This document shows positions 26,349-35,882 of a stretch of 64,000 nt of DNA, one piece after another; the stretch's first letter is position 1; each line of letters begins with the position of its first letter. A program made the position numbers and the translations under genes. The stretch lies in assembly GCF_013001025.1 (NCBI RefSeq), contig NZ_CP053021.1, positions 2,570,001 to 2,634,000 of the forward strand, read 5' to 3'. Source of the DNA: Sphingobium yanoikuyae (GTDB lineage: Bacteria; Pseudomonadota; Alphaproteobacteria; Sphingomonadales; Sphingomonadaceae). Below the pieces are notes generated by a model. The model ran no database searches and was not told where the DNA came from. It saw only the letters and a list, made by a program, of their open reading frames with translations.

Positions 26349-27104
26349 CTAGATGCCGCCAGACACCGGGGGCCAGCCCCCCTCCATCAACGCGGCACTG
26401 AGGTCCGTAACGCACGCATCCAGCACCGCCTGGTCGGTCGAGCGGATGACGAAATTGGCGCCGGTGCGCCCTTCGCGGAAGAAGGGGTAGCTGCCGATCT
26501 GGACGCCGTCATGGGCGCGCTCGGTGGCGCCGAGCAGGTCGGCGATCTCGCTTTCCGCGACCCAGCAGCCGATCGTCGCCGACAGGACCGGCAAGCCGCC
26601 TTCCAGCGTGCCGGTGAGGCTATCGAGCATGCCGGCGGTGATGTGCGGCACCCCGGCCATGATGAAGATATTGCCGTGGCGAATGCCCGGCGCGCCCGAC
26701 ATCCGGTTTTCGATGAGGTCGGCGCCCGCCGGCACCCGCGCCATGCGCAGCCGCGCGTCGGTAAGGCCCCCACGCGTGACATAATAGCGCTCCAATGTCG
26801 CCCGCGCCTCGGGATGGATCTCGACGCCGACGCCCAGCGCCGCCGCGATCGCGTCCACCGTGATGTCGTCATGGGTCGGGCCGATGCCGCCGGTGGTGAA
26901 GAGATAGTCGTTGCGGGCACGCAATATGTTGACCGCCTCGACGATCGCGTCCTGCACATCGGGCACCACCCGCACCTCGCGCAGACGGATGCCCTGGACA
27001 TTGAGCCAGGTGGCGATCTGCGCGACATTCTTGTCCTGGATGCGGCCGGACAGGATTTCATCGCCGATCACGATCACGGCGGCGGTCCAGATACGGTCGC
27101 TCAT
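26349..27104 (-). CDS. CinA-like molybdopterin-binding domain protein
   Basis: A 251-residue protein made of the MoaB/Mog-type molybdopterin-binding fold found at the N-terminus of CinA: VIVIGDEILSGRIQDKN, VVPDVQDAIVEAVN, and LFTTGGIGPTHDDIT. The C-terminal nicotinamide-nucleotide deamidase domain of full CinA is absent, which is common in alphaproteobacteria where it is a separate gene. Some members hydrolyse ADP-ribose. The start at 27104 overlaps the stop of the upstream GFA gene by 4 bp (ATGA), implying translational coupling; the longer frame upstream is a shadow of that gene. Confidence 0.9.
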   Translation of the reverse strand: MSDRIWTAAVIVIGDEILSGRIQDKNVAQIATWLNVQGIRLREVRVVPDVQDAIVEAVNILRARNDYLFTTGGIGPTHDDITVDAIAAALGVGVEIHPEARATLERYYVTRGGLTDARLRMARVPAGADLIENRMSGAPGIRHGNIFIMAGVPHITAGMLDSLTGTLEGGLPVLSATIGCWVAESEIADLLGATERAHDGVQIGSYPFFREGRTGANFVIRSTDQAVLDACVTDLSAALMEGGWPPVSGGI

Positions 27105-27583
27105 GCCAGCGGCTCCGCACGGGCGGCAAGCGCCATCAGCCGGGCCAGCCGATCGGGCGGCAATATGTCCGCCGGCTTGTAGCTGGTCTCGAAGACCGGC
27201 ACATCGGCCGGCAAGGCAGTCCAGTCCGACCGATCGGCCACGAAGATCGCGGCATCGGGCCGGATCGCCGAGCGATCGTCCAGCGTGCCGACGCGGATCG
27301 CCGCGCCCGCCCGGCCAAGACGGGGATAGAAGCTCCAGACCGCCGTGCCGCAGTTGGCGCAGCGCACGATCACCTGGGTCTTGCCGCTGCCGGTCGGCAC
27401 GACATGTTCGCTCAACTGCCCAGACAGGAGATGAAGATGATCGACCTCGACAAAGGCGTTGACGGCCGACGCTGCACCGCTCTGCCGCTGGCACAGGCTG
27501 CAATGGCAGTTGTTGACGAAGATGGGGTCGGCATCGACCCGATAGCGCACCTCACCACAGGCGCATCCGCCTTCCATCACCAT
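27101..27583 (-). CDS. GFA family (CENP-V/glutathione-dependent formaldehyde-activating) protein
   Basis: A 160-residue zinc-binding protein. Zinc ligands are in GGCACGEVRY, the CHCSLCQRQSG motif, and VRCANCGTAVWSFYPR. This is the GFA domain, first described in formaldehyde-activating enzymes but now a broad family of mostly unknown substrates. The start chosen is ATG at 27583; a second ATG lies two codons later. It is the first gene of a two-gene unit with the CinA-like gene, and divergent from map. Confidence 0.9.
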   Translation of the reverse strand: MVMEGGCACGEVRYRVDADPIFVNNCHCSLCQRQSGAASAVNAFVEVDHLHLLSGQLSEHVVPTGSGKTQVIVRCANCGTAVWSFYPRLGRAGAAIRVGTLDDRSAIRPDAAIFVADRSDWTALPADVPVFETSYKPADILPPDRLARLMALAARAEPLA

Positions 27584-27666
27584 GTCCGTTTCTCTTTTCC
27601 TGATAGCGACCGAGGGGCTGAGCGAAGACACTCGCAATGCCGGATCGCAGGGTCTATATCAACCAC

Positions 27667-28497
27667 ATGACCGAATATATGACGATGACGGCCGACGCGC
27701 CGGTTTCCCGCTCGACCGCGATCAAGCTCTATGACGCGGCCGGTTTCGACGGCATGCGCAAGGCCGGCCGGCTGGCCGCCGAGATCCTCGACGCGCTGGT
27801 GCCCCATGTGGTGCCGGGCGTGACCACCGGCGAACTGGACGACATCGTCCGCCGCATGACGCTGGACGGCGGCGGCGTGCCGGCGACGCTGGGCTATCGC
27901 GGCTATACCCATAGCTGCTGCATCTCACTCAACAATGTGATCTGCCATGGCATTCCGGGCGACTATAAGCTCAAGGACGGCGATATCCTGAATATCGACG
28001 TCACCCCGCTGGTCGATGGCTGGCACGGCGACACCAGCCGCATGTTCATCGCCGGCGACGCGCCGATCAAGGCGAAGCGGCTGGTCGAGATCACCTATGA
28101 ATGCCTGATGCTGGGCATCGAGCAGGCCAAGCCCGGCAATCATCTGGGCGACATCGGCCATGTCATCCAGCGTCATGCCGAAAAGCATCGTTACGGCGTG
28201 GTCCGCGATTTCTGTGGCCATGGCCTGGGCCGCGTCTTCCATGACAGCCCGGAAGTGGTCCATGTCGGCCGCCCCGGCACCGGTCCGGAGCTGAAGCCCG
28301 GCATGTTCTTCACGATCGAACCGATGATCAACATCGGCAAGCCGGGCGTGAAGATGCTGGACGATGGCTGGACGGCGGTGACGCGCGACCGCACGCTGTC
28401 GGCCCAGTTCGAGCACAGCATCGGCATCACCGAAACCGGCTGCGAAATCTTCACCAAGAGCCCGACCGGCCTCGACTGCCCGCCCTACGCGCGCTGA
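27667..28497 (+). CDS. map: Methionine aminopeptidase, type I
   Basis: A 276-residue enzyme that removes the initiator methionine from nascent proteins. Metal ligands are D111 and D122 (LNIDVTPLVDGWHGDTSRMF), H in CGHGLGRVFH, E in TIEPMIN and E in FEHSIGIT; H94 in ICHGIPGD is the conserved substrate-contacting residue. The start at 27667 (MTEYMTMTADAP) fits other sphingomonad homologues; an in-frame ATG at 27637 would add ten residues without a ribosome site. A large hairpin with a T tract lies 25 bp after the stop. Confidence 0.94.
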   Translation: MTEYMTMTADAPVSRSTAIKLYDAAGFDGMRKAGRLAAEILDALVPHVVPGVTTGELDDIVRRMTLDGGGVPATLGYRGYTHSCCISLNNVICHGIPGDYKLKDGDILNIDVTPLVDGWHGDTSRMFIAGDAPIKAKRLVEITYECLMLGIEQAKPGNHLGDIGHVIQRHAEKHRYGVVRDFCGHGLGRVFHDSPEVVHVGRPGTGPELKPGMFFTIEPMINIGKPGVKMLDDGWTAVTRDRTLSAQFEHSIGITETGCEIFTKSPTGLDCPPYAR

Positions 28498-28521
28498 TTT
28501 CTGCCTGCCCATGGCGGCCCC

Positions 28522-28585
28522 AAAGGCCCGCTCCGTTCATGCCATCGGGGTCATAACTGACCGGCGTCGACGGGGCGGGCCTTTT
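28522..28585 (+). terminator. Rho-independent terminator of map with long loop
   Basis: Outer stem AAAGGCCCGCTCCG pairs with CGGGGCGGGCCTTT (14 pairs including one U-G), ending in T4. The 35-nt loop contains a small inner hairpin GGTCA-TAAC-TGACC. The GC stem plus T tract fits an intrinsic terminator. Confidence 0.75.
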
Positions 28586-28634
28586 GCATGATGGATCGTT
28601 CAACCACTGCCCAAAAAACAGGCAGAATGACATG

Positions 28635-28659
28635 ATATTGCCCGGAATCCGGGCAATAT
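28635..28659. promoter_or_regulatory. Perfect 25-nt palindrome upstream of glnB
   Basis: Two 12-nt arms, ATATTGCCCGGA and TCCGGGCAATAT, around a single central A, with no T tract. Its centre is about 75 bp upstream of the sigma-54-like -12 element, a distance typical of bound activators such as NtrC. The core TTGCCC-N7-GGGCAA is similar to, but not the same as, the NtrC GCAC/GTGC consensus. Confidence 0.55.
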
Positions 28660-28707
28660 GGACAAAGATTGCTGCATCGCCGAAAGCAGGCCTAGCGATT
28701 CGCCACT

Positions 28708-28723
28708 TGGCACGGTAATTGAT
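28708..28723 (+). promoter_or_regulatory. Sigma-54-like promoter element for glnB
   Basis: TGGCACG-N4-TTGAT matches the sigma-54 consensus TGGCACG-N4-TTGCW at all positions except the C of the -12 GC, which is normally near-invariant. No gene for sigma-54 is in the window. The element may be a degenerate sigma-54 promoter or a coincidence; the glnB context raises its plausibility. Confidence 0.4.
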
Positions 28724-28830
28724 TGTTAAGGGAGACGGCGCTTGCCTCGGGGGGCATGATGATCGTCGCTTGAAGGTTGAAGGATGCGGGGCCAACCCGC
28801 GTCCGTTCGTGCGTCATGGGTTGGGATTAA

Positions 28831-29172
<342 letters not shown>

Positions 29173-29189
29173 TTTTCGACAGGTTCTAG

Positions 29190-29242
29190 CCGGCGGACAG
29201 GGGTCCGGCGGACACAGGCTTCAACGACCCCTTCGGGGGGGT
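29190..29242 (+). promoter_or_regulatory. Direct repeat and UUCG hairpin in the glnB-glnA gap
   Basis: Two copies of CCGGCGGACA start at 29190 and 29205, 15 bp apart, followed at 29227-29242 by a hairpin ACCCC-TTCG-GGGGGGT with a stable UUCG tetraloop. The hairpin lies 25 bp before the glnA start. It could be an mRNA processing or partial termination site between the two genes. Confidence 0.4.
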
Positions 29243-29266
29243 ATCCATAGAGAAGGGCAACTGCAC

Positions 29267-30679
<1,413 letters not shown>

Positions 30680-30704
30680 TCCTTTCACAGGTTGCTGGAG
30701 GACG

Positions 30705-30734
30705 GGCCCGGTCGCGCAAGCGGCCGGGCCTTTT
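30705..30734 (+). terminator. Rho-independent terminator of glnA
   Basis: An 11-pair stem GGCCCGGTCGC / GCGGCCGGGCC with a GCAA tetraloop, followed by T4, 26 bp after the glnA stop. This separates glnA from the small XRE-like gene downstream. Confidence 0.88.
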
Positions 30735-30799
30735 CCGTTGCGGCGCGGCAGGCGTGCTGTTCTATTCGGGCGCCACGCATAGACGAAGGGAGACTCGCC

Positions 30800-31102
30800 T
30801 TGGAGATCAGCGGAAAGCTTGCCCGCGCCGCCCGCGCCCTGGTGGAATGGCCGCGTGATCATGTCGCTCGCCTTGCGGGGATCGATATGCCGATGCTGGC
30901 CGATTTCGAAGCCGGGCGCGCCGATCCGGGTGACGATGCCAAGGCACGACTGCGTCTGGTACTGGAACAGGGAGGCGCCGTCTTCCTGCCGGAGGATGGC
31001 GAACAGGGCGCTGGCGTTCGGCTGAAATTCACCGCACGCGACGTGCGCGCGATCAACCGCATGGAAGGCGAAGGCGGCCCGGTGGGCAACGACGACGTCT
31101 GA
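30800..31102 (+). CDS. Small XRE-like helix-turn-helix protein
   Basis: A 100-residue protein starting at TTG (30800) with a clear GAAGGGAGA ribosome site about 7 bp upstream; there is no ATG near the conserved N-terminus. Residues 5-60 resemble a single XRE helix-turn-helix: [37 protein letters not shown]. The C-terminal half ([19 protein letters not shown]) is a short tail seen in related alphaproteobacterial proteins. It may bind DNA, but its targets are unknown. It sits between glnA and a nitronate monooxygenase gene, 34 bp upstream of the latter. Confidence 0.8.
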   Translation: MEISGKLARAARALVEWPRDHVARLAGIDMPMLADFEAGRADPGDDAKARLRLVLEQGGAVFLPEDGEQGAGVRLKFTARDVRAINRMEGEGGPVGNDDV

Positions 31103-31136
31103 TCCCCCTGTTGCAGGATCGATCGCCACCGCCCAC

Positions 31137-32195
31137 ATGGACTGCATGAACCCGTTCAACGCGCTAGACCTTTCCTTTCCCCTGATCCAGGCGCCGATGG
31201 CGGGCGTCTCGACGCCGGCAATGGCCGCCGCCGTCAGCAATGCCGGGGCGCTGGGATCGATCGCCGTGGGCGCAACCGATGCGGCGGGCGCCCGCGCCAT
31301 GATTGCGGCGACACGCGCGCTCACGGACCGGCCGTTCAACGTCAATCTGTTCGTCCATGCCCCGCCCCGCGTGCGCCCGGCTGAGGAACAAGCGTGGCTG
31401 GCGGCGCTGGCACCGCTCTTTGCCGCACAGGATGCGGCGCCGCCCACCGGCCTTGAGACCATCTATCGCAGCTTTGCCGAAGACCCGGCGATGCTCGACC
31501 TGCTGGTCGAAGCGCGCCCACGCGTGGTCAGCTTTCATTTCGGACTGCCCGGCGCGCAGCAGATCGCGGCGCTCAAGCAGGCGGGTTGCCTGCTGCTCGC
31601 ATCCGTCACCAATTTGGACGAGGCGGTCGCCGCGCGCACCGCCGGCATCGATGTTCTGGTAGCGCAGGGATTTGAAGCCGGCGGCCATCGCGGCATGTTC
31701 GATCCCGATACGCCCGATGCGATGCTCGGCACTTTCGCGCTGACCCGCCTGCTGGTGGTGAAGGCCGGCCTGCCGGTGATCACGGCTGGCGGCATCATGG
31801 ACGGACGGGGCGTGCGCGCCGCGCTCGACCTGGGGGCGGTGGCGGCGCAATTGGGCACGGCGTTCATCGCCTGCCCGGAAAGCAGCGCCGACGCCGCCTA
31901 TCGCGCCGCCCTTGCCAGCCCGGCCGCCCTGCACACGGTCATGACCCGCGCCATTTCCGGCCGCCCGGCCCGCTGCCTTGCCAATCGCTTCACCCAATGG
32001 AGCGCTGAAAATGGTGACGCCCCCCCCGACTATCCGCGCGCCTATGCCGCCGGCAAGGCGCTCAACGCGGCCGCCAAGATCCAGGGCGAAGGCGGCTATG
32101 GCGCGCAATGGGCGGGCCAGGGTGCGCCCCTCGCCCGAGCTCTGCCAGCCGCAGAGCTGATCGCGGCGATCGCGGGGGAGATGCGCGAGGCATGA
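31137..32195 (+). CDS. Nitronate monooxygenase family flavoprotein
   Basis: A 352-residue FMN-dependent TIM-barrel protein. Signatures are [31 protein letters not shown] at the N-terminus, [23 protein letters not shown] (FMN phosphate loop) and [21 protein letters not shown] with AQLGTAF. The family oxidises alkyl nitronates such as propionate-3-nitronate, and some members act on other substrates. The start at 31137 is used; another ATG lies three codons later. Its stop overlaps the start of the next gene (ATGA). Confidence 0.92.
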   Translation: MDCMNPFNALDLSFPLIQAPMAGVSTPAMAAAVSNAGALGSIAVGATDAAGARAMIAATRALTDRPFNVNLFVHAPPRVRPAEEQAWLAALAPLFAAQDAAPPTGLETIYRSFAEDPAMLDLLVEARPRVVSFHFGLPGAQQIAALKQAGCLLLASVTNLDEAVAARTAGIDVLVAQGFEAGGHRGMFDPDTPDAMLGTFALTRLLVVKAGLPVITAGGIMDGRGVRAALDLGAVAAQLGTAFIACPESSADAAYRAALASPAALHTVMTRAISGRPARCLANRFTQWSAENGDAPPDYPRAYAAGKALNAAAKIQGEGGYGAQWAGQGAPLARALPAAELIAAIAGEMREA

Positions 32196-32701
32196 GCCGC
32201 GTCGCGTATCAGGTTGCGCTGCAACGCACCGGCATCCTGACGTTATTGGCGCCCTATGATCCCCATGTTGCGGGCACGCCGCCGCTTGGCCTCGACCTGC
32301 CCGACAGCGACATCGATATCGTCTGCGAGGTGCGGGATTTCGATGCCTTTGCCGCCTTGCTGACCGAGCATTTCGGCGATCGGCCGGATTTTTCCGTCCA
32401 TGCACGGCCCGACCTTGACGCCATGATCGTCCGTTTCCGCGCGTGGGACTGGCCGTTCGAGATTTTCGGCCAGGCCTTGCCGGTTGCGCAGCAACATGGC
32501 TGGCGCCATTTCTGCGTCGAGCGGCGCCTGCTCGATTTGGACGGTCCTGCTTTGGCGCAGGCGATCATGGCCTTGCGCCATCGCGGCCTGAAGACCGAGC
32601 CCGCCTTTGCCACACTGCTGGGGCTGACGGGCGATCCCTATGCCGCGTTGCTCGAACTGGAGGGACAGGACGACGCAGCCCTGCGCGCCCTGCTGCCCTG
32701 A
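32192..32701 (+). CDS. DUF4269 domain protein
   Basis: A 169-residue protein with a nucleotidyltransferase-like motif [16 protein letters not shown] near residue 35 and [23 protein letters not shown] further on. This pattern is that of DUF4269, a family of unknown function with a predicted NTase fold. The start at 32192 overlaps the NMO stop by 4 bp, so the two are translationally coupled. The longer frame upstream belongs to the NMO gene in another frame. Confidence 0.85.
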   Translation: MSRVAYQVALQRTGILTLLAPYDPHVAGTPPLGLDLPDSDIDIVCEVRDFDAFAALLTEHFGDRPDFSVHARPDLDAMIVRFRAWDWPFEIFGQALPVAQQHGWRHFCVERRLLDLDGPALAQAIMALRHRGLKTEPAFATLLGLTGDPYAALLELEGQDDAALRALLP

Positions 32702-32717
32702 TTCATTCCAGCCCGAA

Positions 32718-33371
32718 TTATTCTGCGCGGTCAGGGATGGCGGCGCCGAACAGCAGCACCGAATCGCCCGGCGGCGACAGCACGATCTCGCCGCCAGCCT
32801 CCATCACCAGCGCCCGCACCATCCAGGCAGCCGCCGTGCGCGACGCCAGGCCACCGGCCGGCAAGGTTCCTGCCAGCGCCGCGCGCAGTTCGGGATCGAG
32901 AATGACCTTGGGCCCCTCGCCCCGCACCACGATCTCGGTCACGCCGGGCCGCTTCTCCGCGCCGATGTCGAGCTGCCCGCCGCGCACCAGCGCATCGCCG
33001 GCGATCAGCGCCAGATTGAGCAGCACCTTGACCGCGAGCTTGGCCAGCATCTGTTCCTCGACCATCCAGCCAAGCTTCACCCGGCCCGAGGCGAACATGC
33101 CCTCGATCGCGACCTTCGCCTCATGCGGCGGCACCGCATCGCCAAAACCGCCCGCCGAACCAAAGGCCAGGCGGAAGAATTTCAACTTGTTGGCCGAGGT
33201 GCGGGCACTGTCGGCCAGCAGGTCCAGGCAACGCTGGCGCATGTCCGGGTCGGTTTCGTCAGCCATCAGTTCCAGGCCATTGTTGAGCGCCCCGACGGGG
33301 CTCAGCAGGTCATGGCAGAGGCGCGAGCAGAGAAGGCTGGCAAATTCGATGCTGTCGATCGGATGGGTCAT
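32718..33371 (-). CDS. chpT: Histidine phosphotransferase ChpT
   Basis: A 217-residue phosphotransfer protein. Residues 10-30 carry the dimerisation helix with phospho-accepting H20 in LCSRLCHDLLSPVGALNNGLEL; the rest resembles a kinase ATPase domain but lacks the N, G1 and G2 ATP-binding boxes, as in Caulobacter ChpT. In that organism ChpT passes phosphate from CckA to CtrA and CpdR, controlling the cell cycle and ClpXP-dependent proteolysis; clpX and clpP lie about 10 kb away in this window. The start at 33371 (MTHPIDSIEFA) is preferred. Confidence 0.92.
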   Translation of the reverse strand: MTHPIDSIEFASLLCSRLCHDLLSPVGALNNGLELMADETDPDMRQRCLDLLADSARTSANKLKFFRLAFGSAGGFGDAVPPHEAKVAIEGMFASGRVKLGWMVEEQMLAKLAVKVLLNLALIAGDALVRGGQLDIGAEKRPGVTEIVVRGEGPKVILDPELRAALAGTLPAGGLASRTAAAWMVRALVMEAGGEIVLSPPGDSVLLFGAAIPDRAE

Positions 33372-33462
33372 GGAGATGGAGGCCGCCGGATTTACGGGAA
33401 AAGACACCTTCCCGGCTAGGCTTCCCCAGCCGATGATGCAAGCCCGGCTCACCCCCTTTGCA

Positions 33463-33864
33463 TCACCTTATGTCGAGCAACGCCTCCACGAAGGCCACGC
33501 CCCCCTCCCCGTCCGGCCCGGCCACCCATGCGCGCGCCGTCCCTCCGCCGACTATCAGCCACAAGGCGCCGTCCGGCGCGGCGCAGGCGCGGTCCGTTTC
33601 CGACGGAATCGGCACGCCCGATGGGTGGGAATGATAATGGCCAAGCACCGCCGCCCCGCCCCTGCGCGCGGCCCGGTGCGCGGTCAGCAAGGTCGCCGGA
33701 GCCAGTTCGAAATGACGGGCCGGATCAGGCGCCACATTGGCTGCGGGCAGGATCGTGTCGATGCGCCCCCCCTGCCCCAGCAACAGGCCACAGACCTCCC
33801 CCGGCTCGGCCGCAGCCAGGGCCATGATTTGTTCCAGCAGCACCCTTGAAATTTCGGCCTTCAT
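33463..33864 (-). CDS. JAMM/MPN (M67-type) metalloprotease
   Basis: A 133-residue protein with a complete JAMM zinc site: E23 in PGEVCGLLLG, H78 and H80 in GHYHSHPSG, S88 and D91 in PIPSETD. Stand-alone JAMM proteins of this size in bacteria remove ubiquitin-like or sulfur-carrier tails or act on cysteine-linked substrates; no sulfur-carrier, E1-like or CysO-type partner gene is next to it. The start at 33864 was chosen over an upstream in-frame ATG at 33882 because it follows an AGGA site. It is divergent from the pseudouridine synthase gene. Confidence 0.88.
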   Translation of the reverse strand: MKAEISRVLLEQIMALAAAEPGEVCGLLLGQGGRIDTILPAANVAPDPARHFELAPATLLTAHRAARRGGAAVLGHYHSHPSGVPIPSETDRACAAPDGALWLIVGGGTARAWVAGPDGEGGVAFVEALLDIR

Positions 33865-33881
33865 TCCTACATCCCTAGGCA

Positions 33882-34832
33882 ATGATTTCGGGGGTTTCCA
33901 TCATTGAAACGACGATAGGCGAAGCCCAGGCGGGTTTGCGCCTCGATCGCGCACTGGCCGAATTGCTGCCCGACCTGTCGCGCGAGCGGATCAAGGCGTT
34001 GATCGTCGAGGGACAAATCGTCTCGGGCGGTCGATCGCTCAATCCGTCGATGAAGGTGGCGGTGGGGCAGGATTACAGCATCACCTTGCCCGCCCCCGTC
34101 GCGCTCGACGCCGTGGCGCAGGATATTCCGCTCGATATCGTGCATGAGGATGCCGACCTGATCGTGGTGGACAAGCCTGCGGGCCTGGTGGTTCACCCGG
34201 CGGCCGGCAATCTGGACGGCACGCTGGTCAATGCGCTGCTGCATCATTGCGATGGCCAGTTATCCGGCATTGGCGGCGTGGCGCGTCCCGGCATCGTTCA
34301 TCGCATCGACAAGGATACTTCCGGCCTGTTGGTCGTTGCTAAATCGGACAAGGCCCATGAGGGCCTGGCCCGACAGTTCAAGGATCACAGTATCGACCGG
34401 CTCTATGCCGCGATCGTCTATGGCATTCCCGCGCCGGGGTCCGGCACGGTCGATGCCTGGATCGGGCGGTCCGACGCTGATCGAAAGAAGATGGCGGTTC
34501 ATCGGGAAGGACGCGGCAAGCATGCCGTCACCCATTACCGCGTGATGGAGCGCCTGCGCGGCGCGGCGATGGTGGAATGCCGGCTGGAAACCGGCCGCAC
34601 CCATCAGGTTCGCGTGCATATGGCGCATCTGGGTCACCCCTTGATCGGTGACCCGGTTTACGGTAGAGACAGAAAAGGTTTCAAATCAATACTGGAAACG
34701 CTGGGTTTCAAAAGGCAGGCATTGCACGCGAAACGGCTGGGGTTCATACATCCTGTGACGGAGGAACCCTTGGCTTTCGACAGTCCCCTGCCTGCAGATA
34801 TGCAGGAACTGTTAAGCGAGCTTCACGTATAG
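33882..34832 (+). CDS. rluD: RluA/RluD family pseudouridine synthase
   Basis: A 316-residue enzyme that converts uridines of 23S rRNA to pseudouridine. The N-terminal S4 RNA-binding domain (about 18-75, LRLDRALAELLPDLSRERIKALIVEGQI) precedes the catalytic domain with D143 in HRIDKDTSGLLVVAK, then LETGRTHQVRVHMAHLGHPLIGDPVYG. The S4 domain and large size favour RluD (23S positions 1911, 1915, 1917). It lies 78 bp upstream of rpoH on the same strand; the coupling of these two is common in sphingomonads. Confidence 0.92.
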   Translation: MISGVSIIETTIGEAQAGLRLDRALAELLPDLSRERIKALIVEGQIVSGGRSLNPSMKVAVGQDYSITLPAPVALDAVAQDIPLDIVHEDADLIVVDKPAGLVVHPAAGNLDGTLVNALLHHCDGQLSGIGGVARPGIVHRIDKDTSGLLVVAKSDKAHEGLARQFKDHSIDRLYAAIVYGIPAPGSGTVDAWIGRSDADRKKMAVHREGRGKHAVTHYRVMERLRGAAMVECRLETGRTHQVRVHMAHLGHPLIGDPVYGRDRKGFKSILETLGFKRQALHAKRLGFIHPVTEEPLAFDSPLPADMQELLSELHV

Positions 34833-34910
34833 GTTCTGACAAGTTTGCGCGGCCAGCGGATGCCACTTTCGGGTCTGCCTGGCGCGCATGTAAAGGGAAG
34901 GAATTGTGAC

Positions 34911-35825
34911 ATGGCCAATCGGAGCAATGTCCCCGCGGTTCCGGCGCTGGGCGGTGAAGCCAGCCTCAACCGCTATCTGTCGGAAATTCGCAAGTTTCCG
35001 CTGCTGACCCCCGAGCAGGAATATATGCTCGCGAAGCGCTACGAGGAACATCAGGATCCCGAGGCGGCGGCCCAGCTCGTCACCTCCCACCTGCGTCTCG
35101 TGGCGAAGATCGCCATGGGCTATCGCGGCTACGGCCTGCCGGTCAGCGAGCTGATCAGCGAAGGCAATATCGGCCTGATGCAGGGCGTGAAGAAGTTCGA
35201 GGCTGAACGTGGCTTCCGCCTGGCGACCTACGCCATGTGGTGGATCCGCGCGTCGATCCAGGAATTCATCCTGCGCAGCTGGAGCCTGGTGAAGATGGGC
35301 ACCACCGCGTCGCAGAAGAAACTGTTCTTCAACCTGCGCCGGATGAAGAACAATATCGAGGCGTTCGAGGATGGCGATCTGCGCCCCGAGGACGTGACCA
35401 AGATCGCGACCGATCTGGGCGTGTCGGAAGATGACGTGGTGTCGATGAACCGTCGCATGGCGATGGGCGGCGATACCTCGCTCAACGTGCCGATGCGCGA
35501 GGATGGCGATGGCCAGTGGCAGGATTGGCTGCAGGACACCGATCCGCTGCAGGACGAACGCGTCGCCGAGGAGCAGGAACGCACCCAGCGTCACGAGATG
35601 CTGGTCGAGGCGATGACCGACCTCAACGACCGCGAGAAGCATATCCTGGCCGAGCGTCGCCTGGCCGAGGAGCCCAAGACCCTTGAGGAACTGAGCCAGG
35701 TCTATGGCGTGTCGCGCGAGCGCGTCCGCCAGATCGAGGTTCGCGCCTTTGAGAAGCTGCAGAAGGCGATGATGCGCATCGCCGGCGGCAAGCTGGAAAA
35801 GATGGCACGCTTCGCCGCCGCCTGA
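34911..35825 (+). CDS. rpoH: RNA polymerase heat-shock sigma factor RpoH
   Basis: A 304-residue sigma-32. Region 2 shows NRYLSEIRKFPLLTPEQEYMLAKRYEE, LRLVAKIAMGYRGYGLPVSELISEGNIGLMQGVKKFE and TYAMWWIRASIQEFILRSW. The RpoH box SQKKLFFNLRRMK separates it from other sigma-70 proteins. Region 4 is EEPKTLEELSQVYGVSRERVRQIEVRAFEKLQ. A strong AAGGGAAGGAA ribosome site precedes the start. It should drive heat-shock genes; a candidate RpoH promoter is upstream of clpP in this window. Confidence 0.97.
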   Translation: MANRSNVPAVPALGGEASLNRYLSEIRKFPLLTPEQEYMLAKRYEEHQDPEAAAQLVTSHLRLVAKIAMGYRGYGLPVSELISEGNIGLMQGVKKFEAERGFRLATYAMWWIRASIQEFILRSWSLVKMGTTASQKKLFFNLRRMKNNIEAFEDGDLRPEDVTKIATDLGVSEDDVVSMNRRMAMGGDTSLNVPMREDGDGQWQDWLQDTDPLQDERVAEEQERTQRHEMLVEAMTDLNDREKHILAERRLAEEPKTLEELSQVYGVSRERVRQIEVRAFEKLQKAMMRIAGGKLEKMARFAAA

Positions 35826-35848
35826 TCCGGCGACACAGGAAAAAGAAG

Positions 35849-35878
35849 AAGCCCCGGAGCGATCCGGGGCTTTTTTTT
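35849..35878 (+). terminator. Rho-independent terminator of rpoH
   Basis: A 10-bp stem AAGCCCCGGA / TCCGGGGCTT with loop GCGA, followed by a run of T (T8 at 35871-35878). It lies 23 bp after the stop of rpoH. Confidence 0.93.
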
Positions 35879-35882
35879 CGTC

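Noticed and set aside
28451..28795. A 114-residue minus-strand frame between map and glnB
   Set aside because: Composition is not protein-like, it overlaps the end of map and the terminator, and it has no ribosome site.
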